From Verrucomicrobia subdivision 3 bacterium UBA693 (GTDB lineage: Bacteria; Verrucomicrobiota; Verrucomicrobiia; Limisphaerales; UBA8199), in NCBI GenBank assembly GCA_002298785.1, contig DBMR01000108.1, positions 60,329 to 124,328 of the forward strand: a stretch of DNA of 64,000 nucleotides. The letters are read 5' to 3'. Below are positions 43,201 through 50,635 of this stretch, in pieces. The translations under genes and the position numbers were made by a program. The notes below the pieces were generated by a model that did no database searches, was not told the DNA's origin, and saw nothing but the letters and a program-made list of their open reading frames with translations. Each line of letters begins with the position of its first letter. The stretch's first letter is position 1.

Positions 43201-44517
43201 GCGTCGGCTTCCGGCCTATTCCCGGGGAAAGTTGATGATGTGGCCGTTTGGAACCGCGCGCTGGATCCGGATGAAGTTGTTTATCTCGCAACTCATGTAA
43301 CGCCCACTCCGCCAGTCATCCCGCTGCCACTGACCATCAACTCCTTCAACGTGAACCTGCCGGCGGTGCAGCAAGGCGGTTCCGTCATTTTGAGCTGGGA
43401 CGTCAGCAAGGACGCGGACGCCATCGATATCCAGCCAGGCATCGGCTCGGTGCTGGACAAGACGGTTCTCGGTGCTGGCACGTTGACCATTCAATTAAGC
43501 ACCTCGATGAATTATACCCTCACCGTTCGCCGTGGTGTTGAATCCAAGACGGCGCAACTTTCCGTTGCCGCCATTGGCGGCGTCGCCTCAGGATGGACGT
43601 TGCTCGACAACTTCGACCGTTACCCGGTGGGCAGCCTGGGCAGCCCCTGGCTGACTCCCAACGCGGGATTGCATATCGTGGATGTGAACGGGAATCGCAT
43701 GCTGGCGGTTAACGCCGCGGGCGCGATGGCTGCGTTACCACTCAACAATTACAAGATTCTGGAAGGAGCGACCGCCACGTTGTTCGCGCGCCTGTTCGTG
43801 CCTCAGACTTTGGACATTGGTCAAGTGGATGAATTCCTCGGGCTGACCGACAAGGGACTGCGTAGCTGGGGTGACTACCCCAACGATTGCGGTCCCAGCA
43901 TCGAGATGCAAAATCTCCTCGGTGATCCCCAAATCGGGACCGAAAACGGCTACGGCAGCGCACTGGAGTTCGCGGCCACGCCAGTCTTGCAGGTCGGCAA
44001 CGTTTACAACTTCTGGATGGAGATCTTCAATGACGTCATCCTCAACAACGACCTGGTGACGATGTACATTGCCAAAGACGGCGACGCCACGCGGACCGTC
44101 CTCTTCCAGAACTATCGGTCAAATCGCAATCCGGATGACCAGACAATTCTGGGTCCGACGGGACCGAATTTGAACAACCTGCTCGTGGGTGGAAACACCG
44201 CCACGTCGTTGATTTATTTCGACGATCTCTACCTGAGCGTGTCGAACTACACCGCCACCGTGCCGCGCGCGTTCGGCTTCAGCACACCCATTCCTGCTCC
44301 CGCGGGCCAACCGAAGATGACCGCCACCCAAATCGCGGGCGGACTCGTCCTCTCCTGGTCCGCCGAGTTAGGGGCTGGTTACACGCTGACCTCGGCTACG
44401 GATCTTGTGGGTGCCACGTGGAACACGGTTCCCAATCCGGTGGTGCCCGCCGGGACCAACAGCACAGTCACCATCAGTCCGTTGGTGAATAAAGCGTTCT
44501 ATCGACTGGTCAAGTGA
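40219..44517 (+). CDS. Giant secreted LamG/Ig-like/PA14 protein
   Basis: The 1432-residue product has a signal peptide (KILMAAMLAASIAGTTARA). Domains in order, with approximate positions: LamG-like lectin (30-245, ending GSIDEFRIWDRPLSGAE); BIG2-type Ig (260-345, SSDPTVATIDASGNIKGLKPG); Ig-like/Big5 (350-440); PA14 (450-605, YSFAIASDDDSALYI); Ig-like and Big5 (625-800, SEAMDPTSATTIGNY); second LamG (810-1025, KVDDVAVWNRALDPDE); another Ig-like domain; and an uncharacterised beta-rich tail with a final FYRLVK module (1370-1432). Such layouts bind polysaccharides outside the cell, but no catalytic domain is recognisable. It is a single gene between intergenic DNA and a strong hairpin terminator. 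No PEP-CTERM signal is seen at the end. Confidence 0.82.
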   Translation: MQTNHRKILMAAMLAASIAGTTARAEIIHRYDFNAGPNDSVGGANAVLHNNAQVTGGSLVLDGLSLGTTNRAVSSDASGPYATLPGTVLVGLTNTTIEFWTTPTNNGNTAGTWSRIFDFGASVNGSGQNYIMFSPHDSSAGSRSSIRDAANHEYSAISTTALDDGAAHHVVIVYDAVGGWVEYYLDGALASSGRAAAPLPLSVLQTNNMYIGRSQWNGDAYLAGSIDEFRIWDRPLSGAEAMANQVTGPDHPAMDLSVLGTLTTINMLDPGQLTELQTVNTAVTGDFVNYPMLNILHLPGLTLTSSDPTVATIDASGNIKGLKPGTATMTAQYGSVTAQLVVGVLTDVIAPVLSLSDPNYDRVLILTSSKPLDPVSATSVATYQIDGGAIAVNSAILSTNGLVVTLRTAPFNLATAHTLAVTGLKDTVYTPNVVNGTYPFGLVPGTVTRKVWRNFTGTTLASFQALPTYPSNPTEYQYLSTASTPAADGDNYADMLEGYLIPDTTGWYSFAIASDDDSALYISTDSTVANLITNSIANVAGYVSAALRWTQYASQQSTNKPQYLVAGSKYYFRAIHREGTGGDFLQMAWQLTNGLAIADSTPVIPGANLAPFYDTPVVLSISSNPPASQTILQSRPVSFGIAVVGVPSYTSLQWYRNGQPIPNATNRTYSIANVALTNDGDVYYAVVANLAYTVQSSNAVLHVTPDTVAPTLVSANTRLGGTVYITFSEAMDPTSATTIGNYTIAGYTITNATLDASGTVVSLAVTPKITANFGVIVNNVKDFSGNPIASSSAINGFVLGVTPGMVAYWPLDVLAGGKTPDLVSGYDMTAVSLGATNVVAGKWGNAFYFDGVATLLKHTFATTDPMPIYKQPAHTISIWVNAGPNTSSQNDRRFFSESSLSNNQPLFNLGNNNSATVITNALVIYVRNDNGTIVAEHTKTSQPVFDNTWHHVCVVQTASNSPVKFYIDGVLDTLTYTPTYPMTQSTTTIGGIQRASASGLFPGKVDDVAVWNRALDPDEVVYLATHVTPTPPVIPLPLTINSFNVNLPAVQQGGSVILSWDVSKDADAIDIQPGIGSVLDKTVLGAGTLTIQLSTSMNYTLTVRRGVESKTAQLSVAAIGGVASGWTLLDNFDRYPVGSLGSPWLTPNAGLHIVDVNGNRMLAVNAAGAMAALPLNNYKILEGATATLFARLFVPQTLDIGQVDEFLGLTDKGLRSWGDYPNDCGPSIEMQNLLGDPQIGTENGYGSALEFAATPVLQVGNVYNFWMEIFNDVILNNDLVTMYIAKDGDATRTVLFQNYRSNRNPDDQTILGPTGPNLNNLLVGGNTATSLIYFDDLYLSVSNYTATVPRAFGFSTPIPAPAGQPKMTATQIAGGLVLSWSAELGAGYTLTSATDLVGATWNTVPNPVVPAGTNSTVTISPLVNKAFYRLVK

Positions 44518-44534
44518 CCGTGATTTAACCTTCA

Positions 44535-44587
44535 GGGTGCAGTTGCACCCGTACACAACAAGACCGGGGAGTGATCCCCGGTCTTGT
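44535..44587 (+). terminator. Tandem hairpins between the LamG gene and glnII
   Basis: A 7-bp hairpin, GGGTGCA (44535-44541) and TGCACCC (44544-44550), precedes a perfect 13-bp stem, ACAAGACCGGGGA (44558-44570) and TCCCCGGTCTTGT (44575-44587), with the GTGA tetraloop. It lies between two convergent genes and probably ends transcription from the left. The T-run after the main stem is short. Confidence 0.7.
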
Positions 44588-44636
44588 GCTTTAATCAAAG
44601 GCTGCGGCGGATAATCGGCCGCCATGCTTGCGAATG

Positions 44637-45662
44637 TTACTTCTGCGGCACCGTCGCGATGGTCTGCAGTATCCGGCTGGCGATCTTGTAGGGATCACCT
44701 TGCGAATTCGGGCGGCGATCTTCCAGGTAGCCCCGGTAGCCATTGTTCACGAAACTGTGCGGGACACGGACTGAGGCGCCACGGTTGGCCAGGCCGTAAT
44801 TGAACTTGTCGATCGACTGGGTCTCATGAAGACCCGTAAGGCGCAGGTGATTATCCGGGCCGTAAACCGCGATGTGCTCGTTTTTGTACTTGTCAAAAGC
44901 GGCCATCAGCGCCTCGAAGTATTCCTTGCCACCGACTTCGCGCATGTATTTGGTGGAGAAGTTCGAGTGCATACCGGAACCGTTCCAATCCACGTCCGGT
45001 CCCAGCGGTTTGCAGTGGAAATTCACGTCCACGCCATACTTTTCGCATAGGCGCATTAACAGGTACCGCGCCACCCACATCTGGTCGGCGGCGCTCTTCG
45101 AGCCCTTGCCGAAGATTTGAAACTCCCACTGGCCTTTGGCTACTTCGGCATTGATGCCCTCGTGGTTGATCCCGGCGTCGATGCAGAGATCCAAATGGGC
45201 GTCGACGATTTCGCGGGCAACGTCGCCCACCGCGTCATAACCGACGCCGGTGTAGTATTTGCCTTGCGGTGGAGGGAAGCCGCCCCCTTTGGGGAAGCCC
45301 AACGGAACTCCATCTTTATATAGAAAGTACTCCTGCTCAAAACCGAACCAGGCATCGGGATCATCCAGAATCGTAGCACGCGAGTTGGTCCGGTGCGGCG
45401 TCTTGCCGTCCGGCATCATGACCTCGGACATCACGATGACTCCGTTCTTCTTGGTGGAATCCGGGAAGACGGCTACGGGTTTCAGCATGCAGTCCGAGCT
45501 GTGCCCTTCGGCCTGCCGGGTTGAACTGCCGTCGAAGCCCCACATCGGGAGCTGGTCGAGTTTAGGAAAGCTGGCGAACTCCTTGACCATTGTCTTGCCG
45601 CGGATGTTCGGGACGGGTTCATAACCGTCCAGCCAAATGTATTCTAGTTTGTATTTCGCCAT
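44637..45662 (-). CDS. glnII: Glutamine synthetase, type II (eukaryote-like)
   Basis: The 341-residue product is far shorter than the 470-residue GSI enzymes and has the GSII pattern: WGFDGSSTRQAEGHSSD early on, GFEQEYFLYKDGVPLGFP, EINHEGINAEVAKGQWEFQI-like segment and the catalytic NGSGMHSNFSTKYMR and GASVRVPHSFV. It adds ammonia to glutamate with ATP. GSII is typical of eukaryotes and occurs in some bacteria, such as rhizobia and Verrucomicrobiota. No adenylylation site of the GSI type is expected. It is a single gene. The region upstream (45663-45960) shows no clear promoter motif. Confidence 0.93.
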   Translation of the reverse strand: MAKYKLEYIWLDGYEPVPNIRGKTMVKEFASFPKLDQLPMWGFDGSSTRQAEGHSSDCMLKPVAVFPDSTKKNGVIVMSEVMMPDGKTPHRTNSRATILDDPDAWFGFEQEYFLYKDGVPLGFPKGGGFPPPQGKYYTGVGYDAVGDVAREIVDAHLDLCIDAGINHEGINAEVAKGQWEFQIFGKGSKSAADQMWVARYLLMRLCEKYGVDVNFHCKPLGPDVDWNGSGMHSNFSTKYMREVGGKEYFEALMAAFDKYKNEHIAVYGPDNHLRLTGLHETQSIDKFNYGLANRGASVRVPHSFVNNGYRGYLEDRRPNSQGDPYKIASRILQTIATVPQK

Positions 45663-45960
45663 GGATGTAATTGGAGGGAGTTTCGTGCGTTAATGCTGTG
45701 TCGATTTATGGTTTAAGTTCGCGGACTTTCGCAAACGTCAGGTTCTATAGCAGGCACGATGCCATTTGGTGATTATTTTCCGTTGGAAGGTTGGTAAACC
45801 CTTGGTAGGCCCAATGAGTATGGGGGTTGCAGCGTCTGGCTTTTTTTGTTGCTCTCGCTCCATTGGTCCAAATTCCTGTCGATATTTGATCAGGCTGGGC
45901 AGAATTCGATCCCGATCCTGATTTGACCGCGAAGCAGCCCCAAGGCAGGATTATTCAGGC
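45663..45960. other. Divergent intergenic region between glnII and the mini kinase gene
   Basis: Nothing clearly functional was found in these 298 bp. No match with the sigma-54 consensus in the orientation of glnII and no good sigma-70 pair was seen. Confidence 0.45.
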
Positions 45961-46344
45961 ATGTTGCAGGTGAAGGACACACTCCGGGCGACCGTCCAGG
46001 TCAGTTTTGATGGACGGGTGTTCAAGACTTATCACGGAAAGGATGCCCAGCAACGATATGATCGGGAGGTGCAGGTATTGCGCCATTTGGAGGCTCGCGG
46101 ATGCGGATTCGTGCCACGATTATTGGAAGCGGATCCGACGAAACTGCGCATCATCACCAGTAATTGCGGCACCAGGGTTGAGCATTTGGACGCGGACCGC
46201 ACCCGGGAGTTATTCGCAGAACTGGAAGGTTACGGGGTGCGGCACGATGATCCCGACATGCGCAATGTGACCTATCGTCAGGCCGACGGACGGTTTTGCA
46301 TAGTGGATTTTGAGTTGGCAACCATTCTGCCGGACTCGCCGTAA
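45961..46344 (+). CDS. Minimal protein-kinase-like protein (127 residues)
   Basis: The product is only 127 residues yet shows the key protein-kinase positions in order: a candidate ATP lysine (K22, in RVFKTYHG), a candidate alpha-C glutamate (E36, in DREVQVL), the catalytic loop HDDPDMRN with Asp97 and Asn102 at HRD-x4-N spacing, and a metal-binding Asp116 in VDFELA, where kinases have DFG. A glycine-rich loop and most of the C-lobe after this are missing. It resembles small kinase-fold proteins such as the lipopolysaccharide (Kdo/WaaP) or RIO kinases, but I cannot name a family. The PP2C phosphatase gene begins 10 bp downstream, so kinase and phosphatase are probably made together. A pseudokinase or inactive remnant is an alternative. 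Confidence 0.6.
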   Translation: MLQVKDTLRATVQVSFDGRVFKTYHGKDAQQRYDREVQVLRHLEARGCGFVPRLLEADPTKLRIITSNCGTRVEHLDADRTRELFAELEGYGVRHDDPDMRNVTYRQADGRFCIVDFELATILPDSP

Positions 46345-46354
46345 ACGCGCGGGA

Positions 46355-47197
46355 ATGCATCTCCCCACACAAGTAGCCGCCGCCAAAGGCCTGCAATGGT
46401 CCGGGCGCAGTGACCGCGGCAAAATTCGGCCCAACAATGAAGACTCCTTTCTGGGACTGATGTTCGACGCGCGGGAGGTACAACACCTGGGCCGAATCGG
46501 GGAAAGCCCCAGTGGCCATGCCGACTTCGTATTCGCGGTTAGCGACGGAATGGGTGGCGCTGCGGCCGGAGAGCTTGCCAGCCGAATTGCGGTACAGAAG
46601 ATTACTACGTTGCTCCCCCGGGCCTACCGCCAGTCCGCCGTTGGTTTGGACGCCGGTTTCGAGGATGTCTTGGAGGAGTTATTCGCCGAAGTCCACTGGG
46701 ACTTGGCGCGCCTGGGGGCGAACTACGAGGAATGCACCGGGATGGAAACCACGTTGAGCCTGTGTTGGTTTACCCCCGGTTGGATGTATTTCGGTCATAT
46801 CGGCGATAGCCGAATTTACTATCTAGCGGCTGGTTCGGGTGGGATTCGTCAACTGAGCCATGATGATACCCACGTAGGATGGCTCCTGCGCAACGGCAAG
46901 ATCAACGAGCGCCAGGCTCGGAGCCATCCGCGACGCAACCTGCTCCAAAAGGCGCTCGGTGGCCGGAACCAGTTCTTTGATCCGCAAGTAGGCGCCGTGG
47001 CGTATGAACCGGGAGATATGTTTCTCCTGTGCACGGATGGCCTGGTCGAAGGGCTTTACGATGGGCAACTCGAGGAGTTATTGCGTTCACCGGAATATGC
47101 CCAGCCGAACGCCAACCTGGCGGATCGCCTCGTGCAGGAATCGCTGGCAAGCAGTGGACGCGACAACACGACCGCGCTGGTCATACGGGTGGTGTGA
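46355..47197 (+). CDS. PP2C-type serine/threonine phosphatase
   Basis: The ATG at 46355, with GCGGGA just upstream, gives 280 residues. A TTG at 46310 would begin inside the kinase gene. All PP2C metal and catalytic motifs are present: SDRGKIRPNNEDSFL at the N-terminus, FAVSDGMGGAAAGELAS, GMETTLSLCWF, GHIGDSRIYYL, LLCTDGLVEGL and GRDNTTALVI at the end. It dephosphorylates Ser/Thr using two divalent metal ions. No membrane helix or regulatory domain is attached. The 10-bp spacing to the mini kinase suggests a signalling pair. The hairpin repeat copy 3 follows about 60 bp downstream. Confidence 0.92.
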   Translation: MHLPTQVAAAKGLQWSGRSDRGKIRPNNEDSFLGLMFDAREVQHLGRIGESPSGHADFVFAVSDGMGGAAAGELASRIAVQKITTLLPRAYRQSAVGLDAGFEDVLEELFAEVHWDLARLGANYEECTGMETTLSLCWFTPGWMYFGHIGDSRIYYLAAGSGGIRQLSHDDTHVGWLLRNGKINERQARSHPRRNLLQKALGGRNQFFDPQVGAVAYEPGDMFLLCTDGLVEGLYDGQLEELLRSPEYAQPNANLADRLVQESLASSGRDNTTALVIRVV

Positions 47198-47256
47198 CGA
47201 CGGCGTCTGCGGCGATCCTAAACGCGGGTGAGAGCATGAACCAGATGGCGTTTGAG

Positions 47257-47322
47257 TTTGGTGTCCCGGCATCAGCCGGTTTCGTGTGTCCGTGGCCGAC
47301 CGGCTGAAGCCGGGACACCAAA
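47257..47322 (+). repeat. REP-like hairpin repeat, copy 3 (diverged, palindromic form)
   Basis: A perfect 14-bp terminal inverted repeat, TTTGGTGTCCCGGC (47257-47270) and GCCGGGACACCAAA (47309-47322), encloses two inner hairpins, CCGGC-atca-GCCGG and CCGGCT-ga-AGCCGG. The outer GGTGTCC/GGACACC arms and the inner CTGAAG hairpin loop match copies at 14261 and 14354, although the inner arms differ in sequence. Compensating changes in the arms suggest that the folded structure is conserved. Confidence 0.75.
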
Positions 47323-47438
47323 CCTCGAGGGTGGCGCGGTCTTGGGCTTCACCCACTTCTAATTCTAATCACACCGCGAATTTTCCCAAGCCAGATGCGG
47401 CTTGTTTCAGCGGCATGGCTGCTTCATGATTCGCAGCC

Positions 47439-48674
47439 ATGAGTTCGAGACTGTGGTGGTGGTGTAGCTTGCTGATGGCCGGCCAGGCGCTGGCAGCAAC
47501 TGAAAACTGGCCGATGTGGCGTGGGCCGCGCGGGGACGGCTCCAGTCTCGAAACCGGGGTTCCGGTTCAATGGAGCGCCACAAACAATATCGTATGGAAG
47601 ACGCCGGTTTCCGGCGAAGGGCACTCCTCGCCGATCCTCTGGGGCGAACGCCTGTTTCTGACCACCGCCCTGAGGGACGCCCAGGAGCGTTGCCTGCTTT
47701 GTTTCGATCGGGGCACTGGCCGATTGCTTTGGCAGCAAACGGTGTTGGCGGCTCCGCTCGAAGCCAAGAACTCCGAAAACAGCTTCGCCTCCTCGACTCC
47801 CGCCACCGATGGCCAGAAAGTCTTCGTGACCTTTTTGGATGGCAAGGAAGTGGTGGTGGCCGCTTACGATTTTTCCGGCCAAAAGAAGTGGTTGGTCCGG
47901 CCAGGGCAGTTTTACAGCCAGCACGGTTTCAGTCACACGCCGGTGTTGTTCGAAGACAAGGTCATTCTCGGTTGTGACAGCAAGGGCGAGAATTTCATCG
48001 TGGCGCTGTCCCGTGAAGATGGGCACGTGCTTTGGAAAGTGCAGCGCGATAATCCCACCCAGAGCTACAGCGCGCCGCTGATTCGGCAGATGGCCGGGCG
48101 GATGCAAATGGTAATTCCGGGGAACAAAGCTGTGACCGGCATCGATCCCGCCAATGGGAAGACCCTCTGGGTGTCTGAAGGTCCTTCCGAGGATTGCGTG
48201 ATCACGCCGGTTTACAATGAGGCCTCCGGCCTGGTGCTCAGTTGCAGCAGTTGGCCCAAGCGGGTGCTGCAGGCCATCCGGCCGATTGGCAATGGGACAC
48301 TTTCGCAAAGCAATATTGTTTGGAGCTCGACGGACGGTGCCCCTTATGTGCCGTCTCCAATCAGCGTCGGTGCTTACTTTTTTACTTCCGGTTTTGCGAC
48401 CAAAGAAGCCTGGTGCTTTGAGGCGGCGACGGGGAAGGTGTTATGGCACGAAAAGACGGGCTTGCACCACGCCTCACCGGTGGCGGCGAACGGGCTAGTG
48501 TACTTTTTGAATGACGACGGAGTGGCCCATGTGTTCAAGGCCGGGCCGAATCTCGAACTGGTGGCGCGCAATGAACTTGGTGAAAAAACCTACGCCTCTC
48601 CCGCCATCAGTCGGGGCCAGATTTTTTTGCGCGGCTTCAAGAACCTGTATTGCGTTGGGGCCGTGGTTAAGTAG
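47439..48674 (+). CDS. Secreted PQQ-type beta-propeller repeat protein
   Basis: The 411-residue protein has a signal peptide (MSSRLWWWCSLLMAGQALA) and a beta-propeller of the PQQ-like type common in Verrucomicrobiota. Blade signatures include ENWPMWRGPRGDGSS, CFDRGTGRLLWQQ, ALSREDGHVLWKV and GIDPANGKTLWVSEG. No catalytic residues of quinoprotein dehydrogenases are evident, so this looks like a binding or scaffolding protein in the periplasm or outside, not a proven enzyme. It is a single gene, 241 bp after the PP2C gene and 131 bp before prs. Confidence 0.85.
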   Translation: MSSRLWWWCSLLMAGQALAATENWPMWRGPRGDGSSLETGVPVQWSATNNIVWKTPVSGEGHSSPILWGERLFLTTALRDAQERCLLCFDRGTGRLLWQQTVLAAPLEAKNSENSFASSTPATDGQKVFVTFLDGKEVVVAAYDFSGQKKWLVRPGQFYSQHGFSHTPVLFEDKVILGCDSKGENFIVALSREDGHVLWKVQRDNPTQSYSAPLIRQMAGRMQMVIPGNKAVTGIDPANGKTLWVSEGPSEDCVITPVYNEASGLVLSCSSWPKRVLQAIRPIGNGTLSQSNIVWSSTDGAPYVPSPISVGAYFFTSGFATKEAWCFEAATGKVLWHEKTGLHHASPVAANGLVYFLNDDGVAHVFKAGPNLELVARNELGEKTYASPAISRGQIFLRGFKNLYCVGAVVK

Positions 48675-48805
48675 GAAAGCCGGGGTTTCAGGCGTTAATC
48701 GCCGCTGCCGAAAAACGGCTTGATAGAACGGGGGACAGTGGTAGGATGCTGCTCGCTTCAGTCCACCTTTGCGGGTGGATTTTTGCTTTTAACGAAAGAA
48801 TCAAC

Positions 48806-49750
48806 GTGAAGATATTTAGCGGCACATCCAACCAACCTCTGGCGGAGGCGATTTGCGCATCTATCGGCCTGGAGTTGGCCAAGTCTACCGTGAAACCGTT
48901 CCCGGACGGGGAGACGTTTGTCAAGATCGAGGAGAACGTCCGCGGAGAGGACGTCTACCTGGTGCAATCGACCAGCCCGCCGACCAACCATCATTTGATG
49001 GAGATGTTCATTATGATCGACGCCTTGCGGCGGGCGAGCGCGGCCAGGATCACGACGGTACTGCCGTTTTACGGCTATGCCCGCCAGGATCGCAAAGACC
49101 AGCCGCGCGTCCCGATCACGGCCAAGCTCATTGCCAACCTGCTGGTGGCGGCCGGGGCGAACCGCATCCTGACCATGGATTTGCACGCGCAGCAAATTCA
49201 GGGCTTTTTCGATATCCCGGTCGATCATCTTTACGCGGCCCCGGTGATGTATGATTACCTGAAGAGCAAGAACTTAAAGGATGTGGTCGTGGTGAGCCCG
49301 GACGTGGGCGGGTTGAAGATGGCTTATGCCTATTCCCAGGTCATGGAAGCTGGGCTGGCCATCGTGGCCAAGCGGCGCAAGAGTGCGACGGAAGTGGAAT
49401 CCATGGCGGTTATCGGCGAGGTCAAAGGCAAGGACGTGCTCCTGGTGGATGACTTGACTGAAACCGCCGGCACCCTGGTGGCTGCGGCAGACCTTTTGAA
49501 AAAGGAGGGAGCCGCCAGTGTCATGGCCTGTGTTTCGCACGCCGTTTTGGGGGAAGTAGGGGTGGAAAGATTACGCAATTCGGCTATTGACGAACTGGTA
49601 ACAACTGATACTGTCCTACGCCCTGCGATAAGCGGGGTGAAGATCACCACGTTGTCGGTTGCGGGACTGTTAGGCGAAGCCATCAAACGAATCCATTGCA
49701 ATTCGTCGGTAACGTCTCTGTTTGAATTTAAGGGCGGACGCACGAGTTAA
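48806..49750 (+). CDS. prs: Ribose-phosphate pyrophosphokinase
   Basis: The GTG at 48806 gives 314 residues beginning VKIFSGTSNQPLAEAI, the standard PRPP synthase opening. An ATG at 48746 would add a Trp/Cys-containing stretch not seen in the family. The ATP and ribose-phosphate motifs are all present: FPDGETFVKI, VLPFYGYARQDRKD, the catalytic flexible loop with AKRRKS, and the PRPP-binding LLVDDLTETAGTL. It makes PRPP from ribose 5-phosphate for nucleotide, His and Trp synthesis. rplY follows by 30 bp, so the housekeeping genes from prs to rplI are probably read together. Confidence 0.94.
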   Translation: MKIFSGTSNQPLAEAICASIGLELAKSTVKPFPDGETFVKIEENVRGEDVYLVQSTSPPTNHHLMEMFIMIDALRRASAARITTVLPFYGYARQDRKDQPRVPITAKLIANLLVAAGANRILTMDLHAQQIQGFFDIPVDHLYAAPVMYDYLKSKNLKDVVVVSPDVGGLKMAYAYSQVMEAGLAIVAKRRKSATEVESMAVIGEVKGKDVLLVDDLTETAGTLVAAADLLKKEGAASVMACVSHAVLGEVGVERLRNSAIDELVTTDTVLRPAISGVKITTLSVAGLLGEAIKRIHCNSSVTSLFEFKGGRTS

Positions 49751-49780
49751 CGTGCCGGGCCGCCAGAACGGTTTTAAGAC

Positions 49781-50581
49781 ATGAAATCTGTATCATTGAA
49801 TGCTGCACCTCGGTCGCTCGGACGCCGTGGTGGCTCAAAGCAATTGCGCGAATCGGGCCGTATTCCTGCCGTCATTTATGGCCGCTTGACCCAGCCCCAA
49901 AACCTCGAAGTCGGCGCCAAGGAATTGAAGGACCTGATCCACGGATCGGCTTCTGAAACGATGCTGGTGGATTTGGCGGTCCCCGGCGACGCCCGCCCGA
50001 AGCGCCTGGCCCTGGTGCAGGAAATTCAACACCACCCTTTGAGCGGCCAGGTGTTGCATGTGGATTTTCATGAAGTCGCCGAAAACGAAAAAGTCACCAT
50101 CAACGTGCCGGTGGAGACCGTGGGCGAAGCCATTGGCGTGAAGACCGATGGTGGCGTGCTGGAGCACGTGTTGTTTAAGGTCAAAGCGCGCGCGCTGCCG
50201 AAAGATTTGCCCGAAGTGCTGACGGTCGACGTCAGCCAATTGAAGATCGGGATGGCCATCCACCTGGGCGAAATCCCGGTTCCGCCGGGAGTGGAGTTGG
50301 TCGGCGACAAAGGCATTCCGGTGATCGCTGTGGCGGCGCCTCGCGCCGAGGAAGAAGTGGCCGCGGTGGCAACCGAAGGTGTGGCCGCTGGCGACGTCGA
50401 GATGATCAAGGAAAAGAAGGAAGAAGGCGAAGAAGGGGCGGCAAAGGCCCCGGCCAAAGGTGCCGAAAAGGCCCCCGCCAAAGGCGCGGAGAAGGGTGCG
50501 GCCGCGGCCCCTGCCGCTGGCGACAAGAAAGCCGCACCGGCAGGCGACAAGAAGGCCGCCCCGGCGGAAAAGAAAAAGTAG
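49781..50581 (+). CDS. rplY: 50S ribosomal protein bL25 (long CTC form)
   Basis: The 266-residue protein has the 5S rRNA-binding L25 domain (residues 1-95, GRIPAVIYGRLTQPQN ... LVQEIQHHPLSGQVLHVDFHEV) and a TL5/CTC C-terminal domain (about 100-190). After residue 200 comes an unusual tail made of repeated Ala/Lys/Pro units (APAKGAEK twice, then AAPAGDKKAAPAEKKK). The tail is likely disordered and could contact rRNA. The gene precedes pth in the classical bacterial order prs-rplY-pth. Confidence 0.93.
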   Translation: MKSVSLNAAPRSLGRRGGSKQLRESGRIPAVIYGRLTQPQNLEVGAKELKDLIHGSASETMLVDLAVPGDARPKRLALVQEIQHHPLSGQVLHVDFHEVAENEKVTINVPVETVGEAIGVKTDGGVLEHVLFKVKARALPKDLPEVLTVDVSQLKIGMAIHLGEIPVPPGVELVGDKGIPVIAVAAPRAEEEVAAVATEGVAAGDVEMIKEKKEEGEEGAAKAPAKGAEKAPAKGAEKGAAAAPAAGDKKAAPAGDKKAAPAEKKK

Positions 50582-50590
50582 TTCATTTGA

Positions 50591-50626
50591 GGGCCTCTGC
50601 CGGATACCACTCCGGCAGAGTGGCCC
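50591..50626 (+). promoter_or_regulatory. Strong intergenic hairpin between rplY and pth
   Basis: GGGCCTCTGCCGGA (50591-50604) pairs with TCCGGCAGAG-tg-GCCC (50611-50626) across a six-base loop, with a two-base bulge. There is no T-run, so it is probably an RNA processing or mRNA stability element rather than a terminator. Confidence 0.5.
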
Positions 50627-50635
50627 GATTCGCGC

